NCBI RefSeq assembly: GCF_036345175.1
Contig: NZ_CP107780.1
Location: 8,494,001 to 8,558,000, forward strand
Direction: 5' to 3'
DNA length: 64,000 bases
From: Streptomyces sp. NBC_00576
GTDB lineage: Bacteria > Actinomycetota > Actinomycetes > Streptomycetales > Streptomycetaceae
In this document: positions 36,407 through 45,321 of the stretch, in pieces
Layout of the letters: each line of letters starts with the position of its first letter
Numbering within the stretch: position 1 is the stretch's first letter
Notes under the pieces: generated by a model
What the model saw: the letters and a program-made list of their open reading frames with translations, nothing else
Databases searched by the model: none
What the model was told of the DNA's origin: nothing
Translations under genes and position numbers: made by a program

Positions 36407-37464
36407 ACGACGACACCACCGGCGCTTCCCCGGAGCGGCACGGCGACCGCGAGGAGATCGCCCGCCTGCTCCCGGCCCCGGCCGACTGGGACCTTCCGCG
36501 CGAGCAGCACCTTCGTCACAGGGACCTTCTGATGCACCACATCGACCACGACCAGGTTGCCCGTACCCGGCCGGCCCGCCGGCTGCTGCGGCCCGCGGTC
36601 CTGGCGCCGGCGACCGCTCTGGCCCTGGCCTGCGCGGTGACCGCGGGGATCGCGCTGACCGGCGGCGACCCGGCGCCCGCCGGCACCGCGTCGCACCGTG
36701 CGGCCACGGACATGCAGCCCGCCGCCGCACTCCTGAACCGGATCTCCGACGCCACGGAGACGCGCGTCGGCCCCACGGTGCGCAACGACCAGTTCGTCTA
36801 CACCAGGGAGAAGACCCGCGGGGCCGACCTGACCAGCGGGAAGGCTGTCCTCAGCCCACTGATGGACCGTGAGGTGTGGGCCGCTCAGGAGCCAGGGCCC
36901 CTGCGGAAGCTCGGCCTGATCCGGGAGGACGGTGAGACGTTCCCCGTCAACGCCGAACTCGGTGACACCAAGGGCACACCCGCCGGTATCAACCGGCCCA
37001 CCTACCGCTGGCTCAGCTCGCTGCCCACCGACCCCGACAAGCTGCTGACCTATCTGTACGCCAAGACCCCGCAGGCCGATGGACGGGAACGCGACCAGGC
37101 GGTGTTCGAGCAGATCGGATCCTTGCTCGGCGGGGTGATGCCGCCCCGTACGGCCGCCGCCCTCTACCGGGCCGCGGCGAAGATCCCGGGTGTCACCCCG
37201 GCCCCTCAGGCCCGCGACGCGATCGGTCGCAAGGGCCTCGGTATCGCCCGCGACGACACGCGGTACGGCATCCGGACCGAGTGGGTCTTCGACGAGAAGG
37301 ACTTCGCCTTCCTGGGCTCCCGCAGCTACCTGACCAAGGACGCCCCCTACGGAAAGGCCGGGACCCTGCTGTCCAGCGAGGCCGAGCTGGAACACGCCGT
37401 CGTCGACGAAGCCGGCCGACAGCCCACCGACGCGGAGCGGACACAGACCATGCGCCAAAGCTGA
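36403..37464 (+). CDS. CU044_5270 family membrane-anchored protein
   Basis: A 353-residue protein of the CU044_5270 family, which sits next to ECF sigma genes in many actinobacteria. A cytoplasmic N-terminus of ~60 residues (REEIARLLPAPADWDLPREQ) precedes one membrane segment at about 65-88 (AVLAPATALALACAVTAGIA), and a large outside domain follows (RPTYRWLSSLPTDPDKLLTY; GVMPPRTAAALYRAAAKIPG). The layout fits a membrane-bound sensor or anti-sigma factor, but no HxxxCxxC zinc anti-sigma motif is present. It overlaps the sigma gene by 4 bases. Confidence 0.85.
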   Translation: MNDDTTGASPERHGDREEIARLLPAPADWDLPREQHLRHRDLLMHHIDHDQVARTRPARRLLRPAVLAPATALALACAVTAGIALTGGDPAPAGTASHRAATDMQPAAALLNRISDATETRVGPTVRNDQFVYTREKTRGADLTSGKAVLSPLMDREVWAAQEPGPLRKLGLIREDGETFPVNAELGDTKGTPAGINRPTYRWLSSLPTDPDKLLTYLYAKTPQADGRERDQAVFEQIGSLLGGVMPPRTAAALYRAAAKIPGVTPAPQARDAIGRKGLGIARDDTRYGIRTEWVFDEKDFAFLGSRSYLTKDAPYGKAGTLLSSEAELEHAVVDEAGRQPTDAERTQTMRQS

Positions 37465-37586
37465 CCGCCGGAGGCGGTGCTGCGGCGCAGGCCGCAGCAC
37501 CGCCCCAAGGACTCGGGCAATGTGGAGACGTGGATCAAGGTGGGGCATGTCCAGCACATGAGCCCCTGGGCAGAGCCGTAGGTGTA

Positions 37587-37913
37587 GTGGGCTTTCTCGT
37601 TGTCGGACTTCCGCTGCCGATCGCGGGATCCGCGATTCACACCATGTACTCGGTCAAAACGCCCCCAGCGGCCGTGTGGAGCGTTGCCTTTGATATGGGG
37701 GTGTTGGTGGCCAGCGTGGTGGTCGCTGCCGCGCTCTACATCGTTCTGGTTTTGGCGCTCGACTGGTCGGATGACGCCATGTTCGGCGGGTGCGTCGTGC
37801 ACGTCGTCACCGGCATCGGGCTCTTCGTCACCGCCACTGTGATGGATGCGGAGATCCTGCCGCAGCTGACTCAGGCCGGCCGTTTTGTCGTGAAGTACCT
37901 GGGCCCACTGTGA
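37587..37913 (+). CDS. Small hypothetical membrane protein
   Basis: A 108-residue protein with three hydrophobic segments (GFLVVGLPLPIAGSAI; SVAFDMGVLVASVVVAAALY; GCVVHVVTGIGLFVTATVM). I do not recognise the family. The start is uncertain: a GTG at 37587 is the first in-frame start before the first membrane segment; the Shine-Dalgarno is poor. It follows the CU044_5270 gene by 122 bases on the same strand. Confidence 0.55.
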   Translation: MGFLVVGLPLPIAGSAIHTMYSVKTPPAAVWSVAFDMGVLVASVVVAAALYIVLVLALDWSDDAMFGGCVVHVVTGIGLFVTATVMDAEILPQLTQAGRFVVKYLGPL

Positions 37914-38059
37914 CCGAGGCCCCGTCCTCCGACTCGGGGCCGGGCAGCTCCAGCTCCACGTCCGTGCCCCGGCCGTCCGCGCCGACCTCTACCCGGAAGC
38001 CGCCGCTGTCCTCGGCGGAGGCGTCGTCCTGGTAGCGAAGGAGAGAGAAAGGCCGAAGC

Positions 38060-38087
38060 CTGTCAGGACTTGTCACAGTCCTGACAG
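38060..38087. promoter_or_regulatory. Perfect 11-bp inverted repeat
   Basis: CTGTCAGGACT (38060-38070), a TGTCAC spacer and AGTCCTGACAG (38077-38087) form a perfect dyad next to AT-rich sequence (GAATTCGTTTCACT), in a 217-base gap between convergent genes. It could be a hairpin terminator for the minus-strand small gene or an operator. The flanking minus-strand text (GGFRVEVGADGRGTDVELEL) looks like the end of a decayed protein. Confidence 0.5.
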
Positions 38088-38130
38088 AATTCGTTTCACT
38101 GATGCCTGCATTCGTCGGGCAGGCTCGCTG

Positions 38131-38322
38131 TCACCGGCCGACTGTGGCTCGCAGCAAACGAGCGAAGAACTCCCGTCCCTCCATGATCGTCGACGTCGGT
38201 ACGGACGCTTCGGCGTTGCCACTGGCGGTCCCGTACAGACGAACGCGGGTGACCGTCCAGCCGGTGGCCGTCGGCGGGGCCGGCGGAGAAGGGGGCGTCT
38301 GGCCGGTGTACTCGTGGCTCAT
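38131..38322 (-). CDS. Small hypothetical protein
   Basis: A 63-residue product (MSHEYTGQTPPSPPAPPTAT, then GWTVTRVRLYGTASGNAEAS and EGREFFARLLRATVGR). AAAGG lies about 6 bases before the ATG. No family is recognised. It is 126 bases downstream of the response-regulator gene on the same strand and may belong to that unit. Confidence 0.5.
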   Translation of the reverse strand: MSHEYTGQTPPSPPAPPTATGWTVTRVRLYGTASGNAEASVPTSTIMEGREFFARLLRATVGR

Positions 38323-38448
38323 CGTGGACCTTTCTTTTCGGGCCCCGCATGGATGCAGCGGGCTGATTCGATGGTCGCTGAGATGCCGCCGCGGAAAAAT
38401 GGGGGTAACCCTGGTGCGGGACGACTCGGAAGGGGGATGTCCTCTGTT

Positions 38449-39129
38449 TCATTCCGGGGCGTGATCGTCGTGGCCCATGGGGTCGTTGAGATACGCGAGC
38501 ACGATCAGCACACGGATGTTCACCCGTAACTCACGCTCTTCCTCGGGCGAGGGGAGGCCGTAGGCCCGCCTGATACCTCGGATGTGCCCCTCGACTGTCC
38601 CTTCGGACATGCCGAGCCGGTCAGCGATCGCCTTGTTCGTGAACCCTCGTGCGATCAGCTCGGCGACCTTCTTCTGTGTCGGGGTCAGTTTTCCGCCGCG
38701 GGCCGCCAGGCCTTGCAGCTCCGCGTCGATGCAGATGCCTCCGGCGTCCACCGTGCGCGCGTATTCGAGTAACTGGGTGACGCCCGTGAGTTTGTCCTTG
38801 AGTAGATAGCCGATCCGGCCGCCCTGTTGTCCGATGTTCATGATTTCGAGGGCGATACGTAGCTCGTCATGTTTAGACATGACGAGCAGGGCGACTTCGG
38901 GGAACCTGCGTCGGATACTCCGCGCCGCTGTCAGCCCGGCGAACGATCCCTCGTCAGAAGCCCAGAAATCGACGTCCAGCACGATCACGTCGGGAGCCGG
39001 ACCTTGTGCGAGTCGTTTGTTGGTCTCCTTGACCGACCTTGCTTGACTTACCTCGATTCCTCGCGCCCTCAGGCGTGGTGCGAGCAGATCGTGGAACAGG
39101 GGCGCGTCGTCGGAGATCATGATGTGCAC
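38449..39129 (-). CDS. NarL/LuxR-type response regulator with two TTA codons
   Basis: A 226-residue response regulator. The receiver domain has an acidic pair in MISDDAPLFHD, phospho-acceptor D52 in DVIVLDVDFWAS and the conserved Lys in IGYLLKDKLTG. The C-terminal LuxR HTH is GGKLTPTQKKVAELIARGFT with NKAIADRLGMSEGTVEGHI. The start is a GTG at 39129 (HIMISDDAP) lying inside the end of the kinase gene, so the two overlap by 13 bases and are translationally coupled. Codons 120 (38772-38770) and 201 (38529-38527) are both TTA, so expression should depend on the bldA tRNA in a streptomycete. Confidence 0.9.
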   Translation of the reverse strand: MHIMISDDAPLFHDLLAPRLRARGIEVSQARSVKETNKRLAQGPAPDVIVLDVDFWASDEGSFAGLTAARSIRRRFPEVALLVMSKHDELRIALEIMNIGQQGGRIGYLLKDKLTGVTQLLEYARTVDAGGICIDAELQGLAARGGKLTPTQKKVAELIARGFTNKAIADRLGMSEGTVEGHIRGIRRAYGLPSPEEERELRVNIRVLIVLAYLNDPMGHDDHAPE

Positions 39130-40973
39130 GGAAGTTCCGCCTTCACGGTTGTACCCACGCCAAGTGGGCTGTCGATGCTGATGTTTCCGCCGAGTACGGT
39201 CACCAACTCGCGTGCTCGTCGGCTGCCGACGCCCCATGACTGCGGCGAGTCGGCGCCTCCCACGCCGTCGTCGGTGACCTCGACGACCAGCCAGTCGCGC
39301 CGATGGGTGACCTTGACCTGTATTCGATGGGCGTGCGCATGTGTTCTGGCGTTGCGCACCGCCTCGCTGATTACTCGATAGGCGACATGTTCGACCCGCT
39401 GCGGACAGCGGGTTTCCGGAATGGTCACGTCTTTCGAGGGGAGGCGAAGTTTGTCGAACAGTGATGTGACGCCGGCGTTGAGGCCGAAATCGAGCGCCGA
39501 GGGATACAACTCGAAGGCGAACTCTTTGATCTGGTTCTGCAGTTCTTTGGACCTGGCTATACCGTCCTGTACGAGGTCGACAACCCCTGGCTCCGCCTGT
39601 TCGCCCAGTTCGTCCTTGAGCTCGTGGAGAGTGATCAGAACACCGATGACCGCGTCCTGTCCGCCGTCATGGAGCACGCTCTGGAGTTCCTTACGGTGTT
39701 TGATCTCCAGGTCGATCAACATGTTGAGGCTCCTGCGCAACTGTGCCTGAAGGGCTTCTTTGGCCAGGATTATTCGGGTCACGGTCGCGACCGACTGCAA
39801 TTGCCGGGCACCGGTTAGTGATGAGTCATGAATCAGAACGCCAAGTGGCTGTCCGCGCCATTCCAGAAGTGTCACGTCGCGGCTTGCTTCGTTCGGGAAT
39901 TCGACAGTTTCTCCCTTCGGGCTTGCGTATCGCTTTTGATCGGGAAGCCACGGGTAGATCTCGATCTCAGGGTCACCGAGCCACTTGGCGAGGAGTTCCC
40001 GGTAGTCCGCGCTTTCCGTCTGCTCGAAGTGGGCAAGTCGTTCGAAAGCTCCGGCTCGGCCGATCCATTCCCGAAAATAACCGACCTGGCTGGCAACGGG
40101 AACAATGAGCACAGCCGTGGCATACCCGAAGAGCAGGGCGTAGTTCATTTGGACAGCGGCGTGCGTCAGGGCGACGACCAGGAATCCGGCAACGATCACC
40201 ATCGCCAGGGCGGCGGAGAACCAGACCGGTGCGGCGCTTCTCCGCATCGGCGGCCTCTCTGTCCGCCAGCGGCGGATCACCAGAACGAAAACGGCGGCAC
40301 AGAGAACCATCCCGGCTACGGTTCCGGCAGGCGCCCATGGTGAGTAGCCAGCCGCGTTCGGATCGCCCCAGACCTGTGGTGGGGGTGAATCCTCGACGAG
40401 GTACCGTGCTGTCTGGGTCACCAGAATGGCGCTGTACAGGCCGACGACCACCACGGTTGTGGCGGGGTCCCGCAAGCGGCCGGTAGGAAAGCTCAGAACA
40501 ATGTGAGCCATGATCGCAGCGTTGAAGAAGAACAGACAGAACCCGACTCCGAACAGGAATCGGTTTTCACTGAACTGCAGGTCGCCGATATACCAAGTCA
40601 TCCCATAGGCAACCAGTAGGGCCCCCATGCGGATCAGGTGCGGCCCCCGCAGCAGCATGACGATTCCTGCCACCAGTGCGAGCATGCCCGCGCTTTGCAC
40701 AGGGATCTGCATCCACCACGGCCATGGCGCTTCGCCCACGGACAGCGAAAAGGCGTACATCGCGAAGACCCCGCAGCCCAGCGACACCACGGCGACAGCC
40801 GCCGCCAGAGACGGGGTGAGCGCAGCCGGTTCGGCAGCCCTGTCATCCTGTCCACCCAACCGCACTCCGGGCATTTCGGGCGTTCCGTGATCGGTGTTCG
40901 GCATCCCCACATGCTCGGTATTCGGCGGGTCCGACACCAGCAGGTATCCCTCGCTTTTGTCCTCGGCCGTCAA
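39117..40973 (-). CDS. Membrane sensor histidine kinase (HisKA_3 type)
   Basis: A 618-residue NarX/DesK-type sensor kinase. A cytoplasmic N-terminus of ~50 residues is followed by about eight membrane segments up to residue ~300 (MLALVAGIVMLLRGPHLIRM; FGVGFCLFFFNAAIMAHIVL). A linker domain (LLEWRGQPLGVLIHDS) comes before the phospho-acceptor His in ELQSVLHDGGQDAVIGV near residue 425. The HATPase has an N-box VISEAVRNARTHAHAHRIQV and a G-box VTDDGVGGADSPQSWGVG. It should phosphorylate the coupled regulator; the signal is unknown, perhaps within the membrane. Codon use looks less GC-extreme than in the flanking core genes. Confidence 0.9.
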   Translation of the reverse strand: MTAEDKSEGYLLVSDPPNTEHVGMPNTDHGTPEMPGVRLGGQDDRAAEPAALTPSLAAAVAVVSLGCGVFAMYAFSLSVGEAPWPWWMQIPVQSAGMLALVAGIVMLLRGPHLIRMGALLVAYGMTWYIGDLQFSENRFLFGVGFCLFFFNAAIMAHIVLSFPTGRLRDPATTVVVVGLYSAILVTQTARYLVEDSPPPQVWGDPNAAGYSPWAPAGTVAGMVLCAAVFVLVIRRWRTERPPMRRSAAPVWFSAALAMVIVAGFLVVALTHAAVQMNYALLFGYATAVLIVPVASQVGYFREWIGRAGAFERLAHFEQTESADYRELLAKWLGDPEIEIYPWLPDQKRYASPKGETVEFPNEASRDVTLLEWRGQPLGVLIHDSSLTGARQLQSVATVTRIILAKEALQAQLRRSLNMLIDLEIKHRKELQSVLHDGGQDAVIGVLITLHELKDELGEQAEPGVVDLVQDGIARSKELQNQIKEFAFELYPSALDFGLNAGVTSLFDKLRLPSKDVTIPETRCPQRVEHVAYRVISEAVRNARTHAHAHRIQVKVTHRRDWLVVEVTDDGVGGADSPQSWGVGSRRARELVTVLGGNISIDSPLGVGTTVKAELPCTS

Positions 40974-41055
40974 GGCTCACCCGGCTGGCGGTCCCGATGC
41001 CGGACGCTTCCCGTGGACCATGCGCCTGGAGTGTCCGGCAGGTCGAGAATATCCG

Positions 41056-41523
41056 TCAAAGATCTCTGTTCTCCTGGTATTTCACGAACCTGGTGGAGGC
41101 GGTGACTGGTGCGGAGAGATGCGACTCGGCCCATACGGTCTTGCCGGGGGCGGCGCGTCGACGAGGAGGAGACCCCGGCCGGACTCGGTGTCACCGTCGG
41201 GAACCTGGTGGGTGGTTGTGGGCTGACTCTCGGCGCGGGTGTCGGTGACCTCTACGCGGAAGACGGTCCCGTTCGGTCCGAGGGTGAGACGGAGGTGGAA
41301 GTCGCGGCCGGGGACGTGGCCGTGGCGGACGGCGTTCGCGGTGAGTTCGGCCGCGATGAGGGTCAGGGTCTCGTTGGTGGGGGTCGTGTAGGGGTAGCCC
41401 CATTCGTTCAGGCGGTGGGAGACCAGACGTCGGGATGAGGGCGGCTTGCAGGCTGGGGCTGGTGTTGAAGGGGATCATCCTCCGCCAGGCCGGTCGGAAG
41501 TACGAGGTAGACGGCCTACCCAT
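41056..41523 (-). pseudogene. RsbW-like ATP-binding (HATPase_c_2) protein, frameshifted
   Basis: Minus-strand remnants of an anti-sigma-type ATPase are spread over three frames. A first piece ends NTSPSLQAALIP; a second has RRLVSHRLNEWGYPYTTPTN, LTLIAAELTANAVRHGHVPG and GRGLLLVDA (N- and G-box regions); a third has APGKTVWAESHLSAPVTAST and ends at the TGA at 41056. The ~10 residues that should link LLLVDA to the PGKTVWAE tail are missing. At least two frameshifts are needed, so the gene should be dead. Confidence 0.72.
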
Positions 41524-41882
41524 CCCAGGAGTCCTGGTTCGCGAGATACATCGCCTCGTCAGACGTCCGTACGTAGTTGGTCACGGGTACCTATGTCTCG
41601 TCCAGTTCCGGAGGAACGAGCGCGTCCCAGTCACTGTTGCTTCGGCAGGGGACCCTGGGCTCCTTCGAGAAGGGAAGCGCCGATGACAGCGCCCTCCACC
41701 GGCTTCGCCAGCGGGTTCTCACACGATTGCGTTCATAAAGAACGCCGGTTTCCCGCGAACCGTCACATCCCCGAAATACTTGCGGCCCATCTCCTCCACC
41801 GCCCCGATCTACCGTGGACACCACCGCCCGGCCGACGTCGCCCGAAGGCATCGCACCCCCGCCCTCGCCCGACAGGAGCTCT
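41524..41882. other. Gene-free stretch
   Basis: About 360 bases without a convincing gene between the decayed ATPase and the FUSC gene. On the minus strand a GTG-started fragment (VTNYVRTSDEAMYLANQDSW) reads like protein and runs into the pseudogene region, and another ends SNSDWDALVPPELDET. Neither is recognisable. Just upstream of 41883 is the FUSC ribosome-binding site. Confidence 0.35.
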
Positions 41883-43748
41883 GTGTCCCGCCCCAGCAGC
41901 ACGCGCCCGCGTTTCGCCCTGCCGCCCTGGCTCGCCCACGCGCTGCGCGCCCAAAGAGGGCCCGTTCCGTGGAACGCGGTCATCCGAGGTGCGCTGGCCG
42001 CCGGACCGCTGCTGCTGGCCGGCGTGCTCACCGACCGCACCTCCCTCGGCGTCGTCGCCGCGCTGGGTGCCATGCTCGCCGGGATCAACGACCGGCCTGG
42101 CAGTCGGCGTTCCTCCGTCAGGCGGCTCGGCGTGCCCGCGGCCGCAGGGGCCGTCGGGCTGGTCGTCGGGACGTACGCCGGACAGCAGTTCACAGCCGTG
42201 CCGCTGACCCTTCTCCTCACCGTTCTCGGACTCCTCGCGGGCGGCATCAGCGCCATCGGGCCCGTCGCGTCCGGCGCCGGTACGCAGCTGCTCGTCGCCG
42301 CCGCCATCGGGGCCGGGATGCCGTTGCCCGAGCCGGGCTGGCAACGGGCGCTGTTCTTCGTCGCGGGCGCCGGCTGGCTGGTCGCCCTGCGGCTCGCGCT
42401 GCCCACGCCCGGTGCCACCGCCGGTGACTTCCGCTTCGACGGGGAACGCGCCGCCGTCGCCGCCGTGTACGACGCCGTCGCCCACCTCCTCGACGCCGCC
42501 GGTACGGACGAGGCCGGCGCTCGGCGCGTCGCCCTCACCGCAGCTCTCGACCACGCCCAGGACGCGCTCGGCGGACCCCGGCTCCGCCAGTACGCCAGTT
42601 CCGCGGACGAGCGACGGCTGCGCACCCAGTACGCCGCCGCGTTGCCCCTCGCCGAGGCCGCGACCGCCCTCGCCTGGACCGGGGACGCCCTCCACGCGCG
42701 CGTGGCGGAAGGGCCTCGGCGCCTCGCCGCCGCCGTAAGGACCAACACGCACACCGGGCCGCTGCCCGCCCCCGCCCGTTCCGCGCCGGGGCTGCGCGCC
42801 CTCGACGACGCGCTGCTGCACGCCGCCGACGCCTTCGACCGGGGCGCCGACACGGATGACCTGCACACGCGGCGCCGTACCGTCGCGGCCCTCCTGCGCA
42901 CCGCCGTCGACTCCGGTGGGCGCGAGTACGGACTGCGGGTGGCGCTCTGTTTCGGAGCCGGTGCGGCCGTCGCGCAGGCGACCCACCACGCCCACTGGTA
43001 CTGGATCCCGGCCACCGCCGTCTTCCTCGTCAAGCCCGACCTCGGACCGCTCGTCTCGCGCGTCCTGTGCCGAGCGGCGGGGACGGTGCTCGGGGCCGTC
43101 GTCTTCGCCGGGCTCGCCGCCGTACTGCCCCGGCCCGAGGGGCTCGTCGCGCTCGTCGCAGTGAGTGGCGCGCTCATCCCGGTCGCCACCCGGCACTTCG
43201 CCGCCCAGACCGCTGTCGTCACGGTGCTCGTGCTCGCCCTCGTGATGGTGGGCGGAGAGCCCCAGGCCTCGTGGAGCCGGATCCTCGAGACTCTGGTCGC
43301 CTGTGCCCTCGTACTCATCGTCGGGCATCTGCCGATGCCCGGGCAGCGCGGCGGGGGCGTACGGGCGCGACTGGCGCGGGCCGCCGAGGCCGCGCAGGTG
43401 TACCTCCAGCATGTGATGAGCGGCTCGGACGACCGGCACGCGCGCTGGATGCTGCGCCGCGAGGCGTATCGTGCGCTCGCCGAGGCCCGTACGGCCATCG
43501 CGCACTCCGCGGCCGAACTGCCCGCCCTGGCACGGCACACCGAGGGGACGGAGGAGGTCGCCGCCACCCTCGAACGACTTGTTGACACAGCGACCGCCTG
43601 CGCCGTGCACCTCGACGACACGGGACGCCTCACCCGCCGGCACACCGAACACCTCACCGAGCTACTGGACGAACTCGCCGAGCGGCGTGAGCGCGCCGGC
43701 CTGCGGATGCGGGTCCCGAAGACGGGCGAGACGCCGCTCGCCGGTTGA
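41883..43748 (+). CDS. FUSC family membrane protein
   Basis: A 621-residue FUSC/aromatic-acid-exporter-type membrane protein. Two membrane halves are visible: residues ~35-170 (GALAAGPLLLAGVLTDRTSL; VPLTLLLTVLGLLAGGISAI) and ~365-485 (ATHHAHWYWIPATAVFLVKP, the FUSC signature; TAVVTVLVLALVMVGGEPQA), separated and followed by helical cytoplasmic parts. Probably exports small organic molecules. I chose the GTG at 41883 (SRPSSTRPRFALPPW) because AGGAG lies 5 bases upstream; the GTG at 41814 has no ribosome-binding site. It contains the palindrome CCACGCGCGCGTGG at 42692-42705. Confidence 0.88.
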   Translation: MSRPSSTRPRFALPPWLAHALRAQRGPVPWNAVIRGALAAGPLLLAGVLTDRTSLGVVAALGAMLAGINDRPGSRRSSVRRLGVPAAAGAVGLVVGTYAGQQFTAVPLTLLLTVLGLLAGGISAIGPVASGAGTQLLVAAAIGAGMPLPEPGWQRALFFVAGAGWLVALRLALPTPGATAGDFRFDGERAAVAAVYDAVAHLLDAAGTDEAGARRVALTAALDHAQDALGGPRLRQYASSADERRLRTQYAAALPLAEAATALAWTGDALHARVAEGPRRLAAAVRTNTHTGPLPAPARSAPGLRALDDALLHAADAFDRGADTDDLHTRRRTVAALLRTAVDSGGREYGLRVALCFGAGAAVAQATHHAHWYWIPATAVFLVKPDLGPLVSRVLCRAAGTVLGAVVFAGLAAVLPRPEGLVALVAVSGALIPVATRHFAAQTAVVTVLVLALVMVGGEPQASWSRILETLVACALVLIVGHLPMPGQRGGGVRARLARAAEAAQVYLQHVMSGSDDRHARWMLRREAYRALAEARTAIAHSAAELPALARHTEGTEEVAATLERLVDTATACAVHLDDTGRLTRRHTEHLTELLDELAERRERAGLRMRVPKTGETPLAG

Positions 43749-43819
43749 CGTCGGCCGGTGCCTGCCCGTTCTCGAGGTTCGCGCCGCCCGCCGGTACGAG
43801 CACGTCGTACGGTGGCCGT

Positions 43820-45184
43820 ATGACGCCTTCTCCCGCTGCTCCCGCGGATCTCGTCATCACCGGTTGTGCCGCCCTCCTCCACCCTGACGCCGGCGAGGGG
43901 ATCGAGTTCGCCGAGGACGCCTCGATCGTCGTACGCGGAGGGATCATCGAGGCGATCGGCGTGGACGTCGATATCCCGGATGCCGTCGAACGCATCGACG
44001 CGCGCGGGCAGTTGGCCATGCCGGGGCTCATCAACTGCCATACGCACGCCCCGATGGTCGCGCTGCGCGGGGTCGCCGAGGACCTGCCCACCGCGGAGTG
44101 GTTCAACGACGTCGTGTGGCCGATCGAGTCCAACCTCACCGGCATCGACGTGGAGTTGGGCGCGCGGCTCGCCTGTGCCGAGATGATCCGTGGCGGTGTC
44201 ACCTGCTTCGCCGACCACTACTTCTCGATGGACACCGTCGCCGCGGTGGTCGAGGAGTGCGGGATCCGGGCGCACCTGGGGGAGGCGTACTTCTCCTCGC
44301 AGGGGCCCCAAGGGCGGGAGAAGTCGCTGGAGTTCGCGCTGCGCCACCGGGGCGGCGCAGACGGCCGCATCACCACCACCCTCGCCCCGCACGCCCCGTA
44401 CACCGTCGACGACGCCGACCTCGCCGCCACCGCCGACCTCGCCCGCGAACACGGCCTGCCCCTGCACATCCACGCCGCCGAGAACCGCGACCAGACCGAC
44501 ACCAGTCTCGCCCGGCACGGCCTCACCCCGATCGAGGTCCTGGCCCGCACCGGCATCCTGACCGGTGACCTCGACGTCCTCATCGCGCACGGCACCGGCA
44601 TCATCGAGCGCGACCTCCCCGTCCTGGAGCGCACGGGCGGACGTACGGCCGTGGCGACCGCGCCCCGCGGATACCTCAGGTTCGCCTGGCCCACCACCAC
44701 TCCGGTACGCGCCCTGCGCGAGATCGGCGTCCCTGTCGGGCTCGCCACCGACGGCGCCGCTTCCAACAGCTCGCTCGACGTGTGGGAGTCCATGGCGCTC
44801 ACCTCGCTGATCCAGAAGTCGACCGAGGGCGACCCCCGCTGGCTGACCTCCCGTCAGGCCCTGCACCACGCCACGTCGCAGAGCGCACGGGCGGTGGGAC
44901 TCGGCGAGCGGATCGGCAGCCTGGCGCCCGGCCGGAAGGCCGACATCATCCTCGTCGACCTCACCGGGCCGCACACCCAGCCCGTGCACGACCTCGCCGC
45001 CACCCTTGTCCACAGCGCCCGCTCCTCGGACGTCCGTACGACGATCGTCGACGGCCGCGTCCTCATGCGCGACCGCGAGCTGCTGACCCTGGACGTGCCG
45101 GGCATCGTCCGGGAGCTGGCGGAGCGGCTGCCCGCGCTCGTCGACCGGAGCCACGGCAGGCGGATCCAGGAGTACGACACCTGA
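43820..45184 (+). CDS. Amidohydrolase, MTA/SAH (or 8-oxoguanine) deaminase-like
   Basis: A 454-residue metal-dependent amidohydrolase of the SsnA/MtaD group. The first metal ligands are in GLINCHTHAPMVALRG near residues 67-82, then TTTLAPHAPYTVDDADL, LPLHIHAAENRDQT, LIAHGTG and the diagnostic GLATDGAASNSSLDVWESMA. This last block is typical of 5'-methylthioadenosine/S-adenosylhomocysteine deaminases, which convert SAH to S-inosylhomocysteine. The exact substrate is inferred; 8-oxoguanine and triazine hydrolases are relatives. TACGGT lies 6 bases before the ATG at 43820 with no Shine-Dalgarno, so the gene is likely leaderless. Confidence 0.88.
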   Translation: MTPSPAAPADLVITGCAALLHPDAGEGIEFAEDASIVVRGGIIEAIGVDVDIPDAVERIDARGQLAMPGLINCHTHAPMVALRGVAEDLPTAEWFNDVVWPIESNLTGIDVELGARLACAEMIRGGVTCFADHYFSMDTVAAVVEECGIRAHLGEAYFSSQGPQGREKSLEFALRHRGGADGRITTTLAPHAPYTVDDADLAATADLAREHGLPLHIHAAENRDQTDTSLARHGLTPIEVLARTGILTGDLDVLIAHGTGIIERDLPVLERTGGRTAVATAPRGYLRFAWPTTTPVRALREIGVPVGLATDGAASNSSLDVWESMALTSLIQKSTEGDPRWLTSRQALHHATSQSARAVGLGERIGSLAPGRKADIILVDLTGPHTQPVHDLAATLVHSARSSDVRTTIVDGRVLMRDRELLTLDVPGIVRELAERLPALVDRSHGRRIQEYDT

Positions 45185-45293
45185 AGTTTCCCCGCCGCCG
45201 ATGAGAGGCGTTGCCGCGAGCTCACCCCCGTGGGGGCGCCCCGGGCAGCGAGCGCGTGCGCCATCACGACGCGTACAACGACTGATACGGGAG

Positions 45294-45321
45294 GTTACAA
45301 AGGGGGTGTAGGGGATGTAAC
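45294..45321. promoter_or_regulatory. Spaced inverted repeat upstream of the small gene at 45451
   Basis: GTTACA (45294-45299) and TGTAAC (45316-45321) are perfect inverse half-sites separated by 16 bases, giving a 22-bp centre-to-centre distance, about two helical turns. GTGAG-6-CTCAC follows immediately. Looks like a regulator-binding region; no regulator is assigned. Confidence 0.4.
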
